A DNA stretch of 64,000 nt from JANNNF01 sp040385825 (GTDB lineage: Bacteria; Pseudomonadota; Alphaproteobacteria; Rhodobacterales; Rhodobacteraceae): the NCBI GenBank assembly GCA_040385825.1, contig JAZKGQ010000009.1:124001-188000 (forward strand). Direction: 5' to 3'. How positions within the stretch are numbered: the first letter of the stretch is position 1; each line of letters begins with the position of its first letter. The position numbers and the translations under genes were made by a program. Below the pieces are notes generated by a model. The model was not told where the DNA came from, did not search any database, and saw nothing but the letters and a program-made list of their open reading frames with translations. Shown here piece by piece: positions 27,307-35,963 of the stretch.

Positions 27307-28328
27307 TCGGCGGCGGGGGGCTTCCAGTAGGATTGCGCCCGGAACTCTGCCCGGTCCAGGCCCTTGGCGCGGATCACGTCACGGGCCTGCGCCGTCTCGG
27401 AGGAACTGGCCGCGAAAAAGATGAACCGGTCGCGGGCGGGCGGTGTGGCAGCCTGCAACATGTCGATCAGCGGGGCGGTGCTGCCCCGTATGGCCCAGGT
27501 CAGCGTGATGCCGGGAGGGTGGGCCAGTTGCTGCCTGTCTGCGGTCTGCGGAATGGCGATGACCGCCTGCCCGATGGCCGATGCGGGCAGGGTTGCCAGC
27601 AGGCGGGCAATCGCGGGCAGGGCGGTTTCATCGCCGAACAGGCCGAACCACGGCGTGGCGGCGGCACTGGTCAGCAGATCGCCGCCCGATGGCCCCATGA
27701 TCCCCACCTCGGCCCCGTGTTGCAGGTGATCGGACCACCGCGTGACCCGGCCCCCGTCATGCAAGAAGATGTCAAAGCTGACAATGGTGCTGTCCCCGTC
27801 CTGCGCGATGCTGCGCACGGTGTAGACCGGGCGGTGCCATGCCCCGATGCCGCCGGGCCAGTTGGTCACGCCGGTTTCGTCCAGCCATGGCCAGTCCGCG
27901 TCTTGCGGGCCAAACAGCAGGCGGAAATGCAGCCCCCCCCGCAGCAGGTTTGCCAGATCGCGGTGGCGGATCCAGACCCGGCGAAAGGCGGGGCTGATGC
28001 GGTCCACCCGCATCACCCGCGCCACGCACAGATTGGCCGGGCGCCCCCGGCTGTGACGTTCGGTCCAGATCGGGGTGATGCCTTCGGCCACAGCGGCCTC
28101 GGTCACGAAATCGCGCAGGGCCTGCAGGCCCTGGGCATCGCCGCAGTCCAGCGCCAGGGCCGAGATTCCATCCGCTGGCCGGACCCGCAGAACGCCGACC
28201 TCGAATGTCACATGCAGGCTGCCATCGGATTCCTGCCGTCCGCTTTCGGCAAAGACCGGGGCGGCCAGCAGCCAGTCGCGCAACTGATCGAACGGCAGGG
28301 GCAGATGGGCATGAGCGGCAAAGGTCAT
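27294..28328 (-). CDS. Siderophore-interacting FAD-binding ferric reductase with N-terminal DUF2218-like domain
   Basis: A 344-residue protein of the SIP/ViuB family, which releases iron from imported ferri-siderophores in the cytoplasm. Residues about 1-95 (FDQLRDWLLAAPVFAES through GISALALDCGDAQGLQALRDFVTEAAVAEGI) resemble DUF2218. Residues about 105-225 are the FAD-binding part (RVMRVDRISPAFRRVWIRH, WHRPVYTVRSI), and the rest is the NAD(P)H-binding part, ending YWKPP. It overlaps the 3' end of the convergent sensor gene by 13 bases and follows the fecE-like gene in the iron cluster. Confidence 0.85.
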   Translation of the reverse strand: MTFAAHAHLPLPFDQLRDWLLAAPVFAESGRQESDGSLHVTFEVGVLRVRPADGISALALDCGDAQGLQALRDFVTEAAVAEGITPIWTERHSRGRPANLCVARVMRVDRISPAFRRVWIRHRDLANLLRGGLHFRLLFGPQDADWPWLDETGVTNWPGGIGAWHRPVYTVRSIAQDGDSTIVSFDIFLHDGGRVTRWSDHLQHGAEVGIMGPSGGDLLTSAAATPWFGLFGDETALPAIARLLATLPASAIGQAVIAIPQTADRQQLAHPPGITLTWAIRGSTAPLIDMLQAATPPARDRFIFFAASSSETAQARDVIRAKGLDRAEFRAQSYWKPPAADQPA

Positions 28329-28346
28329 GGGCGGGTTTCCTGAGTG

Positions 28347-29138
28347 TTACAGCGGGCAGACCATCGGCGCACCTGTCACCGGGTCGGGCAGCACGCGGGC
28401 GGCAAGGCCGAAGGCCTGTGCCAGATTGGCTTCGGTCATCACCTGCTGCGGCGTGCCCAGGGCCACCAGCCCGTCGCGGCCAAGCAGCACCAGATGGTCG
28501 CAGAACCGGGCGGCAAGGTTCAGGTCATGCAGCACAGAAATCACCGTCAGCCCCTGATCCCGGTTCAGGCGCTGCAACAGGCGCAGAATCTCAATCTGAT
28601 GCGGCAGGTCCAGCCATGTGGTGGGCTCGTCCAGCAGCAGGTACCGGCTGGATTGCGCCAGCACCAGCGCAAGCCAGGCCCGCTGCCGTTGCCCGCCGGA
28701 CAGGGCGTCAAGACTGTCGTCTGCGATCTTCTGCAACCCCAGGGCGCGGATCGCCTGTTCGCATGCGGCGGCATCTGCTGCGTTCCACGGCTGCAACAGC
28801 CCCCGCCACGGCGCGCGGCCCCGGCGGATCAGATCGCTGACCCGGATGCCGGGGGGGGCGGTCGAGGCTTGCGGCAGGATCGCCAGCCGTTGCGCCAGCG
28901 CGCGGGCGGGCAGATCGCGGATGTCCTGCCCATCGAGCATAATGCGCCCGGCCAATGGCGGGGTCAGGCGGGCCAGCGCATGCAGCAGGGTGGATTTCCC
29001 GCAGCCATTGGGGCCGAGAATGGCCGTGACCTTGCCTGCGGGCAGGTCCAGATCCAGCCCGTCGATCACCCGGCGGCTGCCATAGCCCAGGGTCAGCCCC
29101 TCGGCGCGCAGGCCGGGGTTTGGTGGTGTGGGCTTCAT
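28347..29138 (-). CDS. Iron-siderophore ABC transporter ATPase (FecE/FepC type)
   Basis: A 263-residue single-domain ATPase: Walker A GPNGCGKST (about residue 42), Q-loop LPQASTAP, signature LSGGQRQRAWLALVLAQ, Walker B YLLLDEPTTWLDLPHQIEIL and switch histidine VLHDLN. The WLDLPHQIE segment is typical of FecE/FepC/FhuC ATPases. It overlaps the fecD-like gene by 4 bases and would power ferri-siderophore import. Confidence 0.94.
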   Translation of the reverse strand: MKPTPPNPGLRAEGLTLGYGSRRVIDGLDLDLPAGKVTAILGPNGCGKSTLLHALARLTPPLAGRIMLDGQDIRDLPARALAQRLAILPQASTAPPGIRVSDLIRRGRAPWRGLLQPWNAADAAACEQAIRALGLQKIADDSLDALSGGQRQRAWLALVLAQSSRYLLLDEPTTWLDLPHQIEILRLLQRLNRDQGLTVISVLHDLNLAARFCDHLVLLGRDGLVALGTPQQVMTEANLAQAFGLAARVLPDPVTGAPMVCPL

Positions 29139-30112
29139 GCCTCGCCCTTTCCGAATGCGCGGGACAGCAGCCATAGCAGATAGGGCGCCCCCAGAATGCC
29201 GGTCATCACACCGACGGGAAACTGAATGCCGGGCAGGGCGCTGCGGGCGACAAGATCTGCCGCCGCCATGATCGCAGCCCCCGCCCCCGCCGCGGCGGCC
29301 AGCCGCAGGGCAGGGCTGCGGGCACCGGTCAGGCCCCGCCCCAATGGCCCGGCCATCAGCGCCACAAACGGCACAGGCCCCGCCACGGCCACCCCTGCAG
29401 CCGCCAGCAGAACTCCGGTCGCCAGCAACCCGGCGCGTGCGCGTGCGGCGTTCAGGCCCAGCCCGGTCGCCAGATCGCGGCCCAGTTCCAGCAGCCCAAG
29501 CGCCCGCGCCTGCACGGCCAGCAGCAGGCACAGCACAAGCCCCATGCCCCAGACCTGCCCCGCATGCAGCCAACTGCGCGCCGCCAGCGACCCGGTGATC
29601 CAGCGCCGGGCCTCGATCGCCAGCGCATCGCTGATCGTCAGCGACAGGAAGGTGGCAAGCCCGGTGGCCGTGAACCCGACGCCCAAGCCCACAAGGATCA
29701 GCGTCAGCGCGGTATCAGCCTGCCCTTTGCGATGCCCCAGCACCGCCACCAGCAGCGCCGCCGCCACCCCGCCCGCCGCCGCAACCAGCGGCATCGGCAG
29801 GGTCAGACCGGCGGCAAGCGTGGCGATGACGGCAAGGCCCGCGCCTGCGTTGAACCCCATCACATCGGGGGCCGCCAGCGGGTTGCGCAGCAGCGTCTGA
29901 AAGATCGCCCCCGACAGGCCAAGGGCCGCCCCGGCCCCAAGGGCCGTCGCAAGCCGGGGGCCGCGCAGCACCCGGACCGTCAGGGCGCCCGGTCCCTCGC
30001 CGGTGATCAGGCCGCGCCACAGATCGCCGGGCGGCACCCGGACCTCGCCCCACAGGATCGACAGCATCGACAGCGCGGCCAGCAGGGCCGTCAGGACAAG
30101 CGCCCCTTTCAT
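29135..30112 (-). CDS. Iron-siderophore ABC transporter permease (FecD type)
   Basis: A 325-residue FecCD-family permease with about nine transmembrane helices. Blocks: RGPRLATALGAGAALGLSGAIFQTLLRNPLAAPDVMGFNAGAG near residues 50-92, and GPVPFVALMAGPLGRGLTGARSPALRLAAAAGAGAAIM further on, ending FPVGVMTGILGAPYLLWLLSRAF. It overlaps both the fecC-like and fecE-like genes by 4 bases. It forms a heterodimer with the FecC-like protein. Confidence 0.94.
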   Translation of the reverse strand: MKGALVLTALLAALSMLSILWGEVRVPPGDLWRGLITGEGPGALTVRVLRGPRLATALGAGAALGLSGAIFQTLLRNPLAAPDVMGFNAGAGLAVIATLAAGLTLPMPLVAAAGGVAAALLVAVLGHRKGQADTALTLILVGLGVGFTATGLATFLSLTISDALAIEARRWITGSLAARSWLHAGQVWGMGLVLCLLLAVQARALGLLELGRDLATGLGLNAARARAGLLATGVLLAAAGVAVAGPVPFVALMAGPLGRGLTGARSPALRLAAAAGAGAAIMAAADLVARSALPGIQFPVGVMTGILGAPYLLWLLSRAFGKGEA

Positions 30113-31095
30113 CGCTGCTCTCCGGGGCGCAGGGTGCGGGCGATCCAGATGAACACCGGCCCGCCGATGATGGCGGTCATCACCCCCACCCGCACCTCGG
30201 CGGGGGCCAGCACCAGTCGGCCCACCCCGTCAGCCAGCAACAGCACCGTGGCCCCGACCACCGGGGCCGCCAGCACTTCGGTCCGCAGATCGTGGCACCC
30301 GGTCAGGCGGCGCGTCAGCGGCGGCACGATCAGCCCGACAAAGGCAATCGGCCCGGCCACCGCCACCCCCGCCCCGGTCAGCAGCGTCACCGCCAGCAAG
30401 GCCCCGCCCTGCACCCGCAGCGGGCTGGCTCCCAACCCGCGCGCCAGATTGCGGCCAAGCGCCAGCGTGTCCAGCAGCGGCGCCAGCCACAGCGCCAGCA
30501 GCCAGCCCGCCACCGTCACCAGCGCCAGCATTACCAGCGGCTTTTGCAGCGCCTGCGCCAAGGATCCCGCCACCCAGAACCGGTAAACGTCCAGCGCGTC
30601 GCTGCGGATCAGCACGATGCCATTCACCAGGGACAGCAGCAGCACCGACACCGCAACCCCCGCCAGCGTCAGGCGGATCGGCCCCGGTTCGCCCGACAAG
30701 CCGCCGCCCAGCAAGAACACCGCCACCGCCGCCAGCGCCGCCCCCGGAAAGGCCAGCATCGCAATGGCCCAGGCCGCGTTCTGCCCCATCAGCAGCGCGC
30801 CCACCACAACCGCAAAGGCCGCCCCCGCATTGACCCCCAGCAAACCGGGGTCCGCCAGCGGATTGCGCGTCAGCGCCTGCATCACGCTGCCCGACACCGC
30901 CAGCGCCGTCCCGGCGATCAACCCGGCGGCCAGCCGGGGCAGGCGCAGTTCGGCCAGCACCACGTGCAGCGGGTCGGTCGGGTCATACGCGACCACCGCC
31001 CCCCAGATCGCCGCCAAAGACATCGACTGCACCCCAGCCCCAAGGGTCAGGGCGATGGCGCCGGCAAACAGCATGGCAAGACACATCAGCCTCAA
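30109..31095 (-). CDS. Iron-siderophore ABC transporter permease (FecC type)
   Basis: A 328-residue FecCD-family permease: LAELRLPRLAAGLIAGTALAVSGSVMQALTRNPLADPGLLGVNAGAAF near residues 45-92, GPIAFVGLIVPPLTRRLTGCHD near 265, and VRVGVMTAIIGGPVFIWIARTLRPGE at the end. It overlaps the binding-protein gene by 4 bases. The whole FecBCDE unit is translationally coupled. Confidence 0.94.
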   Translation of the reverse strand: MRLMCLAMLFAGAIALTLGAGVQSMSLAAIWGAVVAYDPTDPLHVVLAELRLPRLAAGLIAGTALAVSGSVMQALTRNPLADPGLLGVNAGAAFAVVVGALLMGQNAAWAIAMLAFPGAALAAVAVFLLGGGLSGEPGPIRLTLAGVAVSVLLLSLVNGIVLIRSDALDVYRFWVAGSLAQALQKPLVMLALVTVAGWLLALWLAPLLDTLALGRNLARGLGASPLRVQGGALLAVTLLTGAGVAVAGPIAFVGLIVPPLTRRLTGCHDLRTEVLAAPVVGATVLLLADGVGRLVLAPAEVRVGVMTAIIGGPVFIWIARTLRPGEQR

Positions 31096-32132
31096 GGCGC
31101 AAGCCCGGCCTTGGCCGAGGATGGCACCACTGTTGCCGCATCGCCATCGGCGGCAAGGGCGATTTCGGATTCCAGCCGTTGCAGGGCAAAGGGCAGCGAC
31201 AGGATGCTGCCATAAGACACCGCCGCCGCGGTCAGGGTGCCCGCAAACACCTCGCGCCCTTGGGCGTGGGACGCAAGCAGCCGCCGCATCGGCAGCGCCG
31301 CCAGATCATCGTCAGTGTCGGTGCCCGACAGCCACAGCAGCACATCGGCCTCCAGCCCCGACAGATCCTCGGGCGACATGGGAATATAGAAGGCCTCGCC
31401 CTGATAGGCCTCGATCGCCGGGGTCAGCCGGAAGCCCAGTTCGGTCAGAAACCGGGACCGGCCATCGAACGCGGCATAGGCCCCGATCTCGCCGCTGAAG
31501 TGATAGGCGGCGGTGCCGGTCTTGCCCTGCCAGTCGGGATGGCGCGCGCGGGCATCGGCGAAGGCCTGGGTGGTCTGCGCGATCAGGGTTTCCGCAAGGT
31601 CCGCCTTGCCGGTGGCGCGGCCCAGAATGCGGGTCAGCGCATCCCAGCCCATGCCGTAGATCGGGCTGTCGGCCTCGTGCATCAGCACCGGGGCCACTTG
31701 CGACAGCACGTCATATTCCGCCTGCGAAATGCCCGACCCGATGCCGATGATCAGATCAGGTTGCAGGGCGGCGACCGTTTCGATCCCGCTTTCGCCGGTC
31801 AGCACGACGGGTTCCGCCCCCGCCAGCAGATCGGCCGCCCAAGGCCAGACGCCAAAGGGCGCATCCCCGTACCAGTAGCGCAGCGCCAGCGGCACCACGC
31901 CAAGCGCCAGCAGCGCATCATGCGAAGTATAGCCAAGCGACACCACCCGCGCAGCGGGGCGGTCCAGCACGGTTTCGCCAAAGGCATGGGCAAACCGCTG
32001 CGGCCAGACTTCTGCGGTCTGCGCGCGCGCGCCGGCAGGTGCGACCGCCGCCCCAAGCAGCCCGCCCAGAACGGCGCGGCGGTTCAGGGCAAAGGCGGGC
32101 GGCGCAATGGCGGTTTTCTGGCGCGTTGTCAT
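31092..32132 (-). CDS. Iron-siderophore ABC transporter binding protein (FecB type, Tat-exported)
   Basis: A 346-residue TroA/FepB-like binding protein. The N-terminus has NRRAVLGGLLGAAVAPAGARAQ, a twin-arginine plus hydrophobic stretch, suggesting Tat export. The mature part has ARVVSLGYTSHDALLALGVVPLALRYWYGDAPFGVWPWA, IETVAALQPDLIIGIGSGISQAEYDVLSQVAPVLM and a C-terminal lobe ending SAKAGLAP. It receives the ferri-siderophore from the TonB receptor encoded immediately upstream, from which a strong hairpin separates it. Confidence 0.9.
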   Translation of the reverse strand: MTTRQKTAIAPPAFALNRRAVLGGLLGAAVAPAGARAQTAEVWPQRFAHAFGETVLDRPAARVVSLGYTSHDALLALGVVPLALRYWYGDAPFGVWPWAADLLAGAEPVVLTGESGIETVAALQPDLIIGIGSGISQAEYDVLSQVAPVLMHEADSPIYGMGWDALTRILGRATGKADLAETLIAQTTQAFADARARHPDWQGKTGTAAYHFSGEIGAYAAFDGRSRFLTELGFRLTPAIEAYQGEAFYIPMSPEDLSGLEADVLLWLSGTDTDDDLAALPMRRLLASHAQGREVFAGTLTAAAVSYGSILSLPFALQRLESEIALAADGDAATVVPSSAKAGLAP

Positions 32133-32159
32133 GTTGATGGCCTTTTCAGAGTGGAACGG

Positions 32160-32182
32160 CGGCCCCGGTCGGACCGGGGCCG
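32160..32182 (-). other. Strong intercistronic hairpin after the TonB receptor gene (copy 2)
   Basis: CGGCCCCGGTC (32160-32170) and GACCGGGGCCG (32172-32182) are perfect 11-base complements around one central base. It lies 26 bases after the receptor stop on the minus strand and has no T-run. It is nearly identical in sequence to the hairpin at 13655-13679. Confidence 0.7.
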
Positions 32183-32207
32183 TCAGTGGTGCTGTTGCGG
32201 ATGGCCG

Positions 32208-34334
32208 TTACCAGCGGTGGCGCAGGGTGGCCTTGACCGTGCGTTCATCGCCATACAGCACGGCGGTCTGATCAAAGCTGAGCGACGAGACATAGTCGCG
32301 GTCAAACAGGTTGGTCACGTTGACCGCCAGTTCGGTCTTTTCGGTCAGCGGATAGCTGGCCATCGCGTCGAACACCACCGACGACCCTATCTTGGCCGTG
32401 TTGGCATCATCCGCATAGCGCGACCCCAGAAGACGCGCCCCGCCGCCAAGCCGCAACCCCGCCAGCGGCCCATCCGCCAGCGTGTAATCCGCCCAGACCG
32501 AAGCCGTATGTTCGGGCGTCAGCAACGGGCGGTTGCCTGCGGTGGCCCCGTCGATGATTTCGGCATCCCAGTAGGAATAGGCCACATTCAGGTTCAACTG
32601 GTTGTCCAGCGCCATGCGGCCTTCAAACTCGGCCCCTTTGACATCGATCCGGCCAATCTGCGACACGGTGAAATCGGGGTTGAAGCGTGGCACATTGGTC
32701 TGGCTCAGGTCGAACAGCGCAAAGGTGAACAGCGCATCGCTGTTGGCCGGGCGATACTTGGCCCCGATTTCATACTGGGTGCCCTCTTGCGGCCGCAGCG
32801 AGGTGGTATAGGCGCTGTACCCTGCCGCCAGCGGATCGAAGGATTCCGAATAGTTGGCATAAAGCGCCAGATCCCCGGTTGCCTTGTAGGTCAGCCCCGC
32901 CCGCCTGGTAAAGGCGGTCTGGGTGTTGCTTTCCGACGCGGTGGCCGATTCCGTCTCAACCCGGTCCTGCCGCCCGCCAAGGGTCAGGATCCAGCGGTCG
33001 TTGAAGGTCAGTTCTTCTTGCAGATAGATACCGGTGGTTTTCTGCACCATGTCGGTGGTGGTGTAGGGCGACACGTTGATGCAGGACAGGCCGCAATAGA
33101 CCGGGGTGTTCGGGTCAATCGCCCCGGCCAGCCCGAAATAGGTCTGCTCGTACAGATCGTCGCGGGTGTAATCGATGCCAAACAGCGTGCGGGTGGCAAC
33201 GGCACCCAGATCGGCGTCGTATTGCAACTGGTTGTCGATGGCAAAACGGTCGATCTCGCCATTCATCAGATAGGCATAGCGGCCGGTGGGGGAAGACCCG
33301 TCCAGATAGGCCTGTTCATAGACCATCTCGATATTGGACTGGCGGGCGTTCTGGCGGAAGGTCAGCCCGTTGCCGAAATCATGGCTGAACTCATAGCCAA
33401 AGCTGCGCTCGACCCGGTCCATCGCGCTGAAATCAGGCTCGCCAAAGAACGTGTCATGCGAGGCGGTGGACCCGACCGGCACACTGTTGCCGGTGTTGCC
33501 GTCCAGATCGTAGTAATTCGCAAGCAGGGTCAGCGAGGTCGCATCGGTGGGTTTCCACGTCACCGCCGCGGCCAGATAGCCGCGATCGTCGTCAAGGTAT
33601 TCGGACCCCTGACTGGCCTCCTGCAGCTTGCCGGTGATGCGGTAGGTCAGCGCCGACCCGTCAGACAGCGGGGCGCCAAAGTCGAACCCGGTTTCGGCGT
33701 GATCCTTGCCAAGGGTGGTGTACACTTCGCCAAAGGCCAGATCCTGCGGGCGTTTGGTGATGACGTTGACCAGCCCCCCCGGCCCGTTCATGCCAAACAG
33801 GGTCGAGGTCGACCCTTTCAGCACTTCGACGCGCTGGATCGAATAGGGTTCGATCTTGCCGCCGGTGAAGTTGAAGGTCCGCAGCGGCAGCCCGTCGCGG
33901 TAGGTGCCTGATCCTGTCTGATAAAAGCCGCGGATGCGGTAGTAGTCATAGCGGTTGTCCGACCCGTATTCATCGACCGACACGCTGGCCGTGTAGGCCA
34001 GCGCTTGCATCAGATCGCTTGGGGCGCGCGTCTCGATCTCTTTCTGCGTCACGATGGAAACCTGGGCCGGCAGGTCGATCACCTCGGTCGGGGTCTTGCT
34101 GCCGGTGGCGGTATAGCCTGCAACGATGGTGTCATCGGCGCCCAGAACGGACGCCCCGTGAATGTAGATCTTGCCCAGCAGGATCGTGTCGCCCTCGGCG
34201 TCAACGGGTTCCTGCGCAAGGACGTTGGTCGCGGGGAACAGCGCTGTGCATGACAGCAGAACCGCCAGTGCCGTGGTGGGGCCATGGCGACGCGAGGACG
34301 GGCTTCGGCCAAAGCCGGAAAAGAGAGAGGACAT
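32208..34334 (-). CDS. TonB-dependent ferri-siderophore receptor
   Basis: A 708-residue outer-membrane receptor. A signal peptide occupies roughly residues 1-40 (ALAVLLSCTALFPATNVLAQ). The plug domain follows: TEVIDLPAQVSIVTQKEIETRAPSDLMQALAYTASV, DYYRIRGFYQTGSGTYRDGLP, and VLKGSTSTLFGMNGPGGLVNVITKRP. The beta-barrel runs to the aromatic C-terminus ATLRHRW, as required for barrel assembly. The pattern fits the FhuA/FoxA/FpvA siderophore group. Size is normal. It heads the iron cluster; expression is presumably iron-controlled but no recognised RirA or Irr box was found. Confidence 0.95.
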   Translation of the reverse strand: MSSLFSGFGRSPSSRRHGPTTALAVLLSCTALFPATNVLAQEPVDAEGDTILLGKIYIHGASVLGADDTIVAGYTATGSKTPTEVIDLPAQVSIVTQKEIETRAPSDLMQALAYTASVSVDEYGSDNRYDYYRIRGFYQTGSGTYRDGLPLRTFNFTGGKIEPYSIQRVEVLKGSTSTLFGMNGPGGLVNVITKRPQDLAFGEVYTTLGKDHAETGFDFGAPLSDGSALTYRITGKLQEASQGSEYLDDDRGYLAAAVTWKPTDATSLTLLANYYDLDGNTGNSVPVGSTASHDTFFGEPDFSAMDRVERSFGYEFSHDFGNGLTFRQNARQSNIEMVYEQAYLDGSSPTGRYAYLMNGEIDRFAIDNQLQYDADLGAVATRTLFGIDYTRDDLYEQTYFGLAGAIDPNTPVYCGLSCINVSPYTTTDMVQKTTGIYLQEELTFNDRWILTLGGRQDRVETESATASESNTQTAFTRRAGLTYKATGDLALYANYSESFDPLAAGYSAYTTSLRPQEGTQYEIGAKYRPANSDALFTFALFDLSQTNVPRFNPDFTVSQIGRIDVKGAEFEGRMALDNQLNLNVAYSYWDAEIIDGATAGNRPLLTPEHTASVWADYTLADGPLAGLRLGGGARLLGSRYADDANTAKIGSSVVFDAMASYPLTEKTELAVNVTNLFDRDYVSSLSFDQTAVLYGDERTVKATLRHRW

Positions 34335-34748
34335 GGAGGCATTCCTGTATGGCTGCTGCTGGTGCTGGCGGTGCCGTACAAGGCTTGCTGGCAGGGAAGG
34401 GGGTCAAGGGCGGGGATCCGCCGGGGGCCGCGCCAGACAAGGCGCCGGGAGGGAGGTGTCGTATCCGATCATGGGAGGCCCGCCCGAGGTCTGGCAGGGC
34501 GGGGAACTTTGCAGGGCGGGGCTTCGTGATAGTAGAGTAATATACTAAGAAATTCAGACGGCAGCCACAACCCCGCTTGCAGGGTGTTTTGGCGCATCGG
34601 CCCGCCCGTCGCAAAGATGCCCGTGGCATGAAACGGCGGGCCGTTCCTTTGCGGCAGTCCACCGTTGCGGGCATTGCGGACCCGGCCTGTCCGGGCGATG
34701 CTGCGCGCCATGGCGGGGCCGGACCCTGCGGCAATTCAGGAGCCAGCC
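34335..34748. promoter_or_regulatory. 414-base gene-free region between TonB receptor and thiolase, with receptor promoter candidate
   Basis: No convincing gene lies here. The local base composition turns AT-rich at 34528-34560. On the minus strand TTGTGG (34570-34565), a 17-base spacer and TAGTAT (34547-34542) make a candidate promoter for the receptor gene. TAGTA (34530-34534) and TACTA (34543-34547) form a dyad overlapping that -10. The right half should also carry the thiolase promoter, but none stands out. The long 5' leader (about 200 bases) of the receptor transcript is unexplained. Confidence 0.45.
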
Positions 34749-35945
34749 ATGACCCGTTCCGTCATCATCGCCTCGGGCGTCCGCAGCGCCATCGGCGGTT
34801 TCGCAGGCAGTCTGGCGTCGCTGTCGCCCGGCGATCTGGGGGCCACTGTCGCGCGCGAAGCGATTGCGCGGGCAGGCTGTAGCGGGGCGGACATCGGCCA
34901 GGCGGTGATCGGTCATGTGATCCACACCGCGCCCGAAGACATGTACATCTCGCGCCTTGTGGCGCTGCGCGCGGGCGTGCCGGACACCTCGCCCGCGCTG
35001 ACGGTGAACCGGCTGTGCGGGTCGGGGTTGCAGGCGGTGGTCACGGCGGCGGAACAGATCCTGCTGGGCCATGCAGGCATTGCCCTTGCAGGCGGGGTCG
35101 AGGTGATGAGCCGGGCGGGCCATCTGATCACCCAAGGGCGCAGCGGGCAAAAGATGGGCGATGTGGTCGCCACCGACATGATGCTGGGCGCGCTGACCGA
35201 CCCGTTTGGCAACGGCCACATGGGGATGACCGCCGAAAACGTGGCGCGCGGCGCGGGCATCGACCGGGCGGCGCAAGATGCCTTTGCGGTGGAAAGCCAC
35301 CGCCGCGCGGCCCGCGCGATTGCCGGGGGCCGGTTCGCCGCGCAGATCCTGCCGGTTGCGGTCAGGAAAGGCCGCGCCGAGGTGATGTTCGACACCGACG
35401 AACATGTGCGCCCCGACGTGACGCCTGAAGACATGGCCAAGCTGCGCCCGGCCTTCAGCAAGGATGGATCGGTCACGGCAGGCAATGCCAGCGGCATCAA
35501 TGACGGGGCAGGGGCCTTGGTGCTGATGGAGGCCGAGGTTGCGGCGGCGCGGGGCGTGGTGCCGATGGCGCGGATCGTGGCCTATGGTCTGGGCGGCGTG
35601 GCCCCCGGCGTCATGGGGTTGGGACCGGTGCCTGCGGTGCGGCAGGCCCTGGCGCGGGCGGGGCTGGTGGTCGGTGATCTGGCGGTGATCGAATCGAACG
35701 AGGCCTTTGCCGCGCAGGCCTGTGCCGTGACGGCGCAGCTTGGGTTTGACCCGGCCCGCGTCAACCCCAATGGCGGGGCGGTGGCCCTGGGCCATCCGGT
35801 CGGCGCGTCGGGCGCGATCATCCTGATCAAGCTGATCCATGAATTGCAGCGCACGGGCGGGCGCTATGGTCTGGCGACCATGTGCATCGGCGGCGGTCAG
35901 GGCATTGCGGTGATCGTGGAAAACCCGTCAGCCCTGACAGACTGA
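34749..35945 (+). CDS. Acetyl-CoA acetyltransferase (biosynthetic-type thiolase)
   Basis: A 398-residue thiolase with the nucleophilic cysteine in NRLCGSGLQAV (about residue 89), AGGVEVMSRAGHL, NASGINDGAG, the histidine in GHPVGASGA (about 349) and the acid/base cysteine in TMCIGGGQG (about 379). It condenses or cleaves acetoacetyl-CoA-type substrates (PhaA/BktB/AtoB-like). It is monocistronic, with no phaB or phaC beside it, so its pathway role (polyhydroxybutyrate, fatty acid or ketone metabolism) is open. ATG 34749 has GGAGCC upstream. Confidence 0.9.
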   Translation: MTRSVIIASGVRSAIGGFAGSLASLSPGDLGATVAREAIARAGCSGADIGQAVIGHVIHTAPEDMYISRLVALRAGVPDTSPALTVNRLCGSGLQAVVTAAEQILLGHAGIALAGGVEVMSRAGHLITQGRSGQKMGDVVATDMMLGALTDPFGNGHMGMTAENVARGAGIDRAAQDAFAVESHRRAARAIAGGRFAAQILPVAVRKGRAEVMFDTDEHVRPDVTPEDMAKLRPAFSKDGSVTAGNASGINDGAGALVLMEAEVAAARGVVPMARIVAYGLGGVAPGVMGLGPVPAVRQALARAGLVVGDLAVIESNEAFAAQACAVTAQLGFDPARVNPNGGAVALGHPVGASGAIILIKLIHELQRTGGRYGLATMCIGGGQGIAVIVENPSALTD

Positions 35946-35963
35946 CGCCAGACTGACTGACCC

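Noticed and set aside
31179..33911. A 910-codon open frame on the plus strand opposite the iron binding-protein and TonB receptor genes
   Set aside because: It is antisense to two well-supported genes, its translation is low-complexity Arg/Gly/His/Gln-rich without any recognisable domain, and such mirrored frames are common in GC-rich DNA.
34201..34734. Overlapping open frames (up to 177 codons) in the gap between TonB receptor and thiolase
   Set aside because: They overlap each other in several frames, have no ribosome-binding site or domain, and span a region with promoter-like composition.
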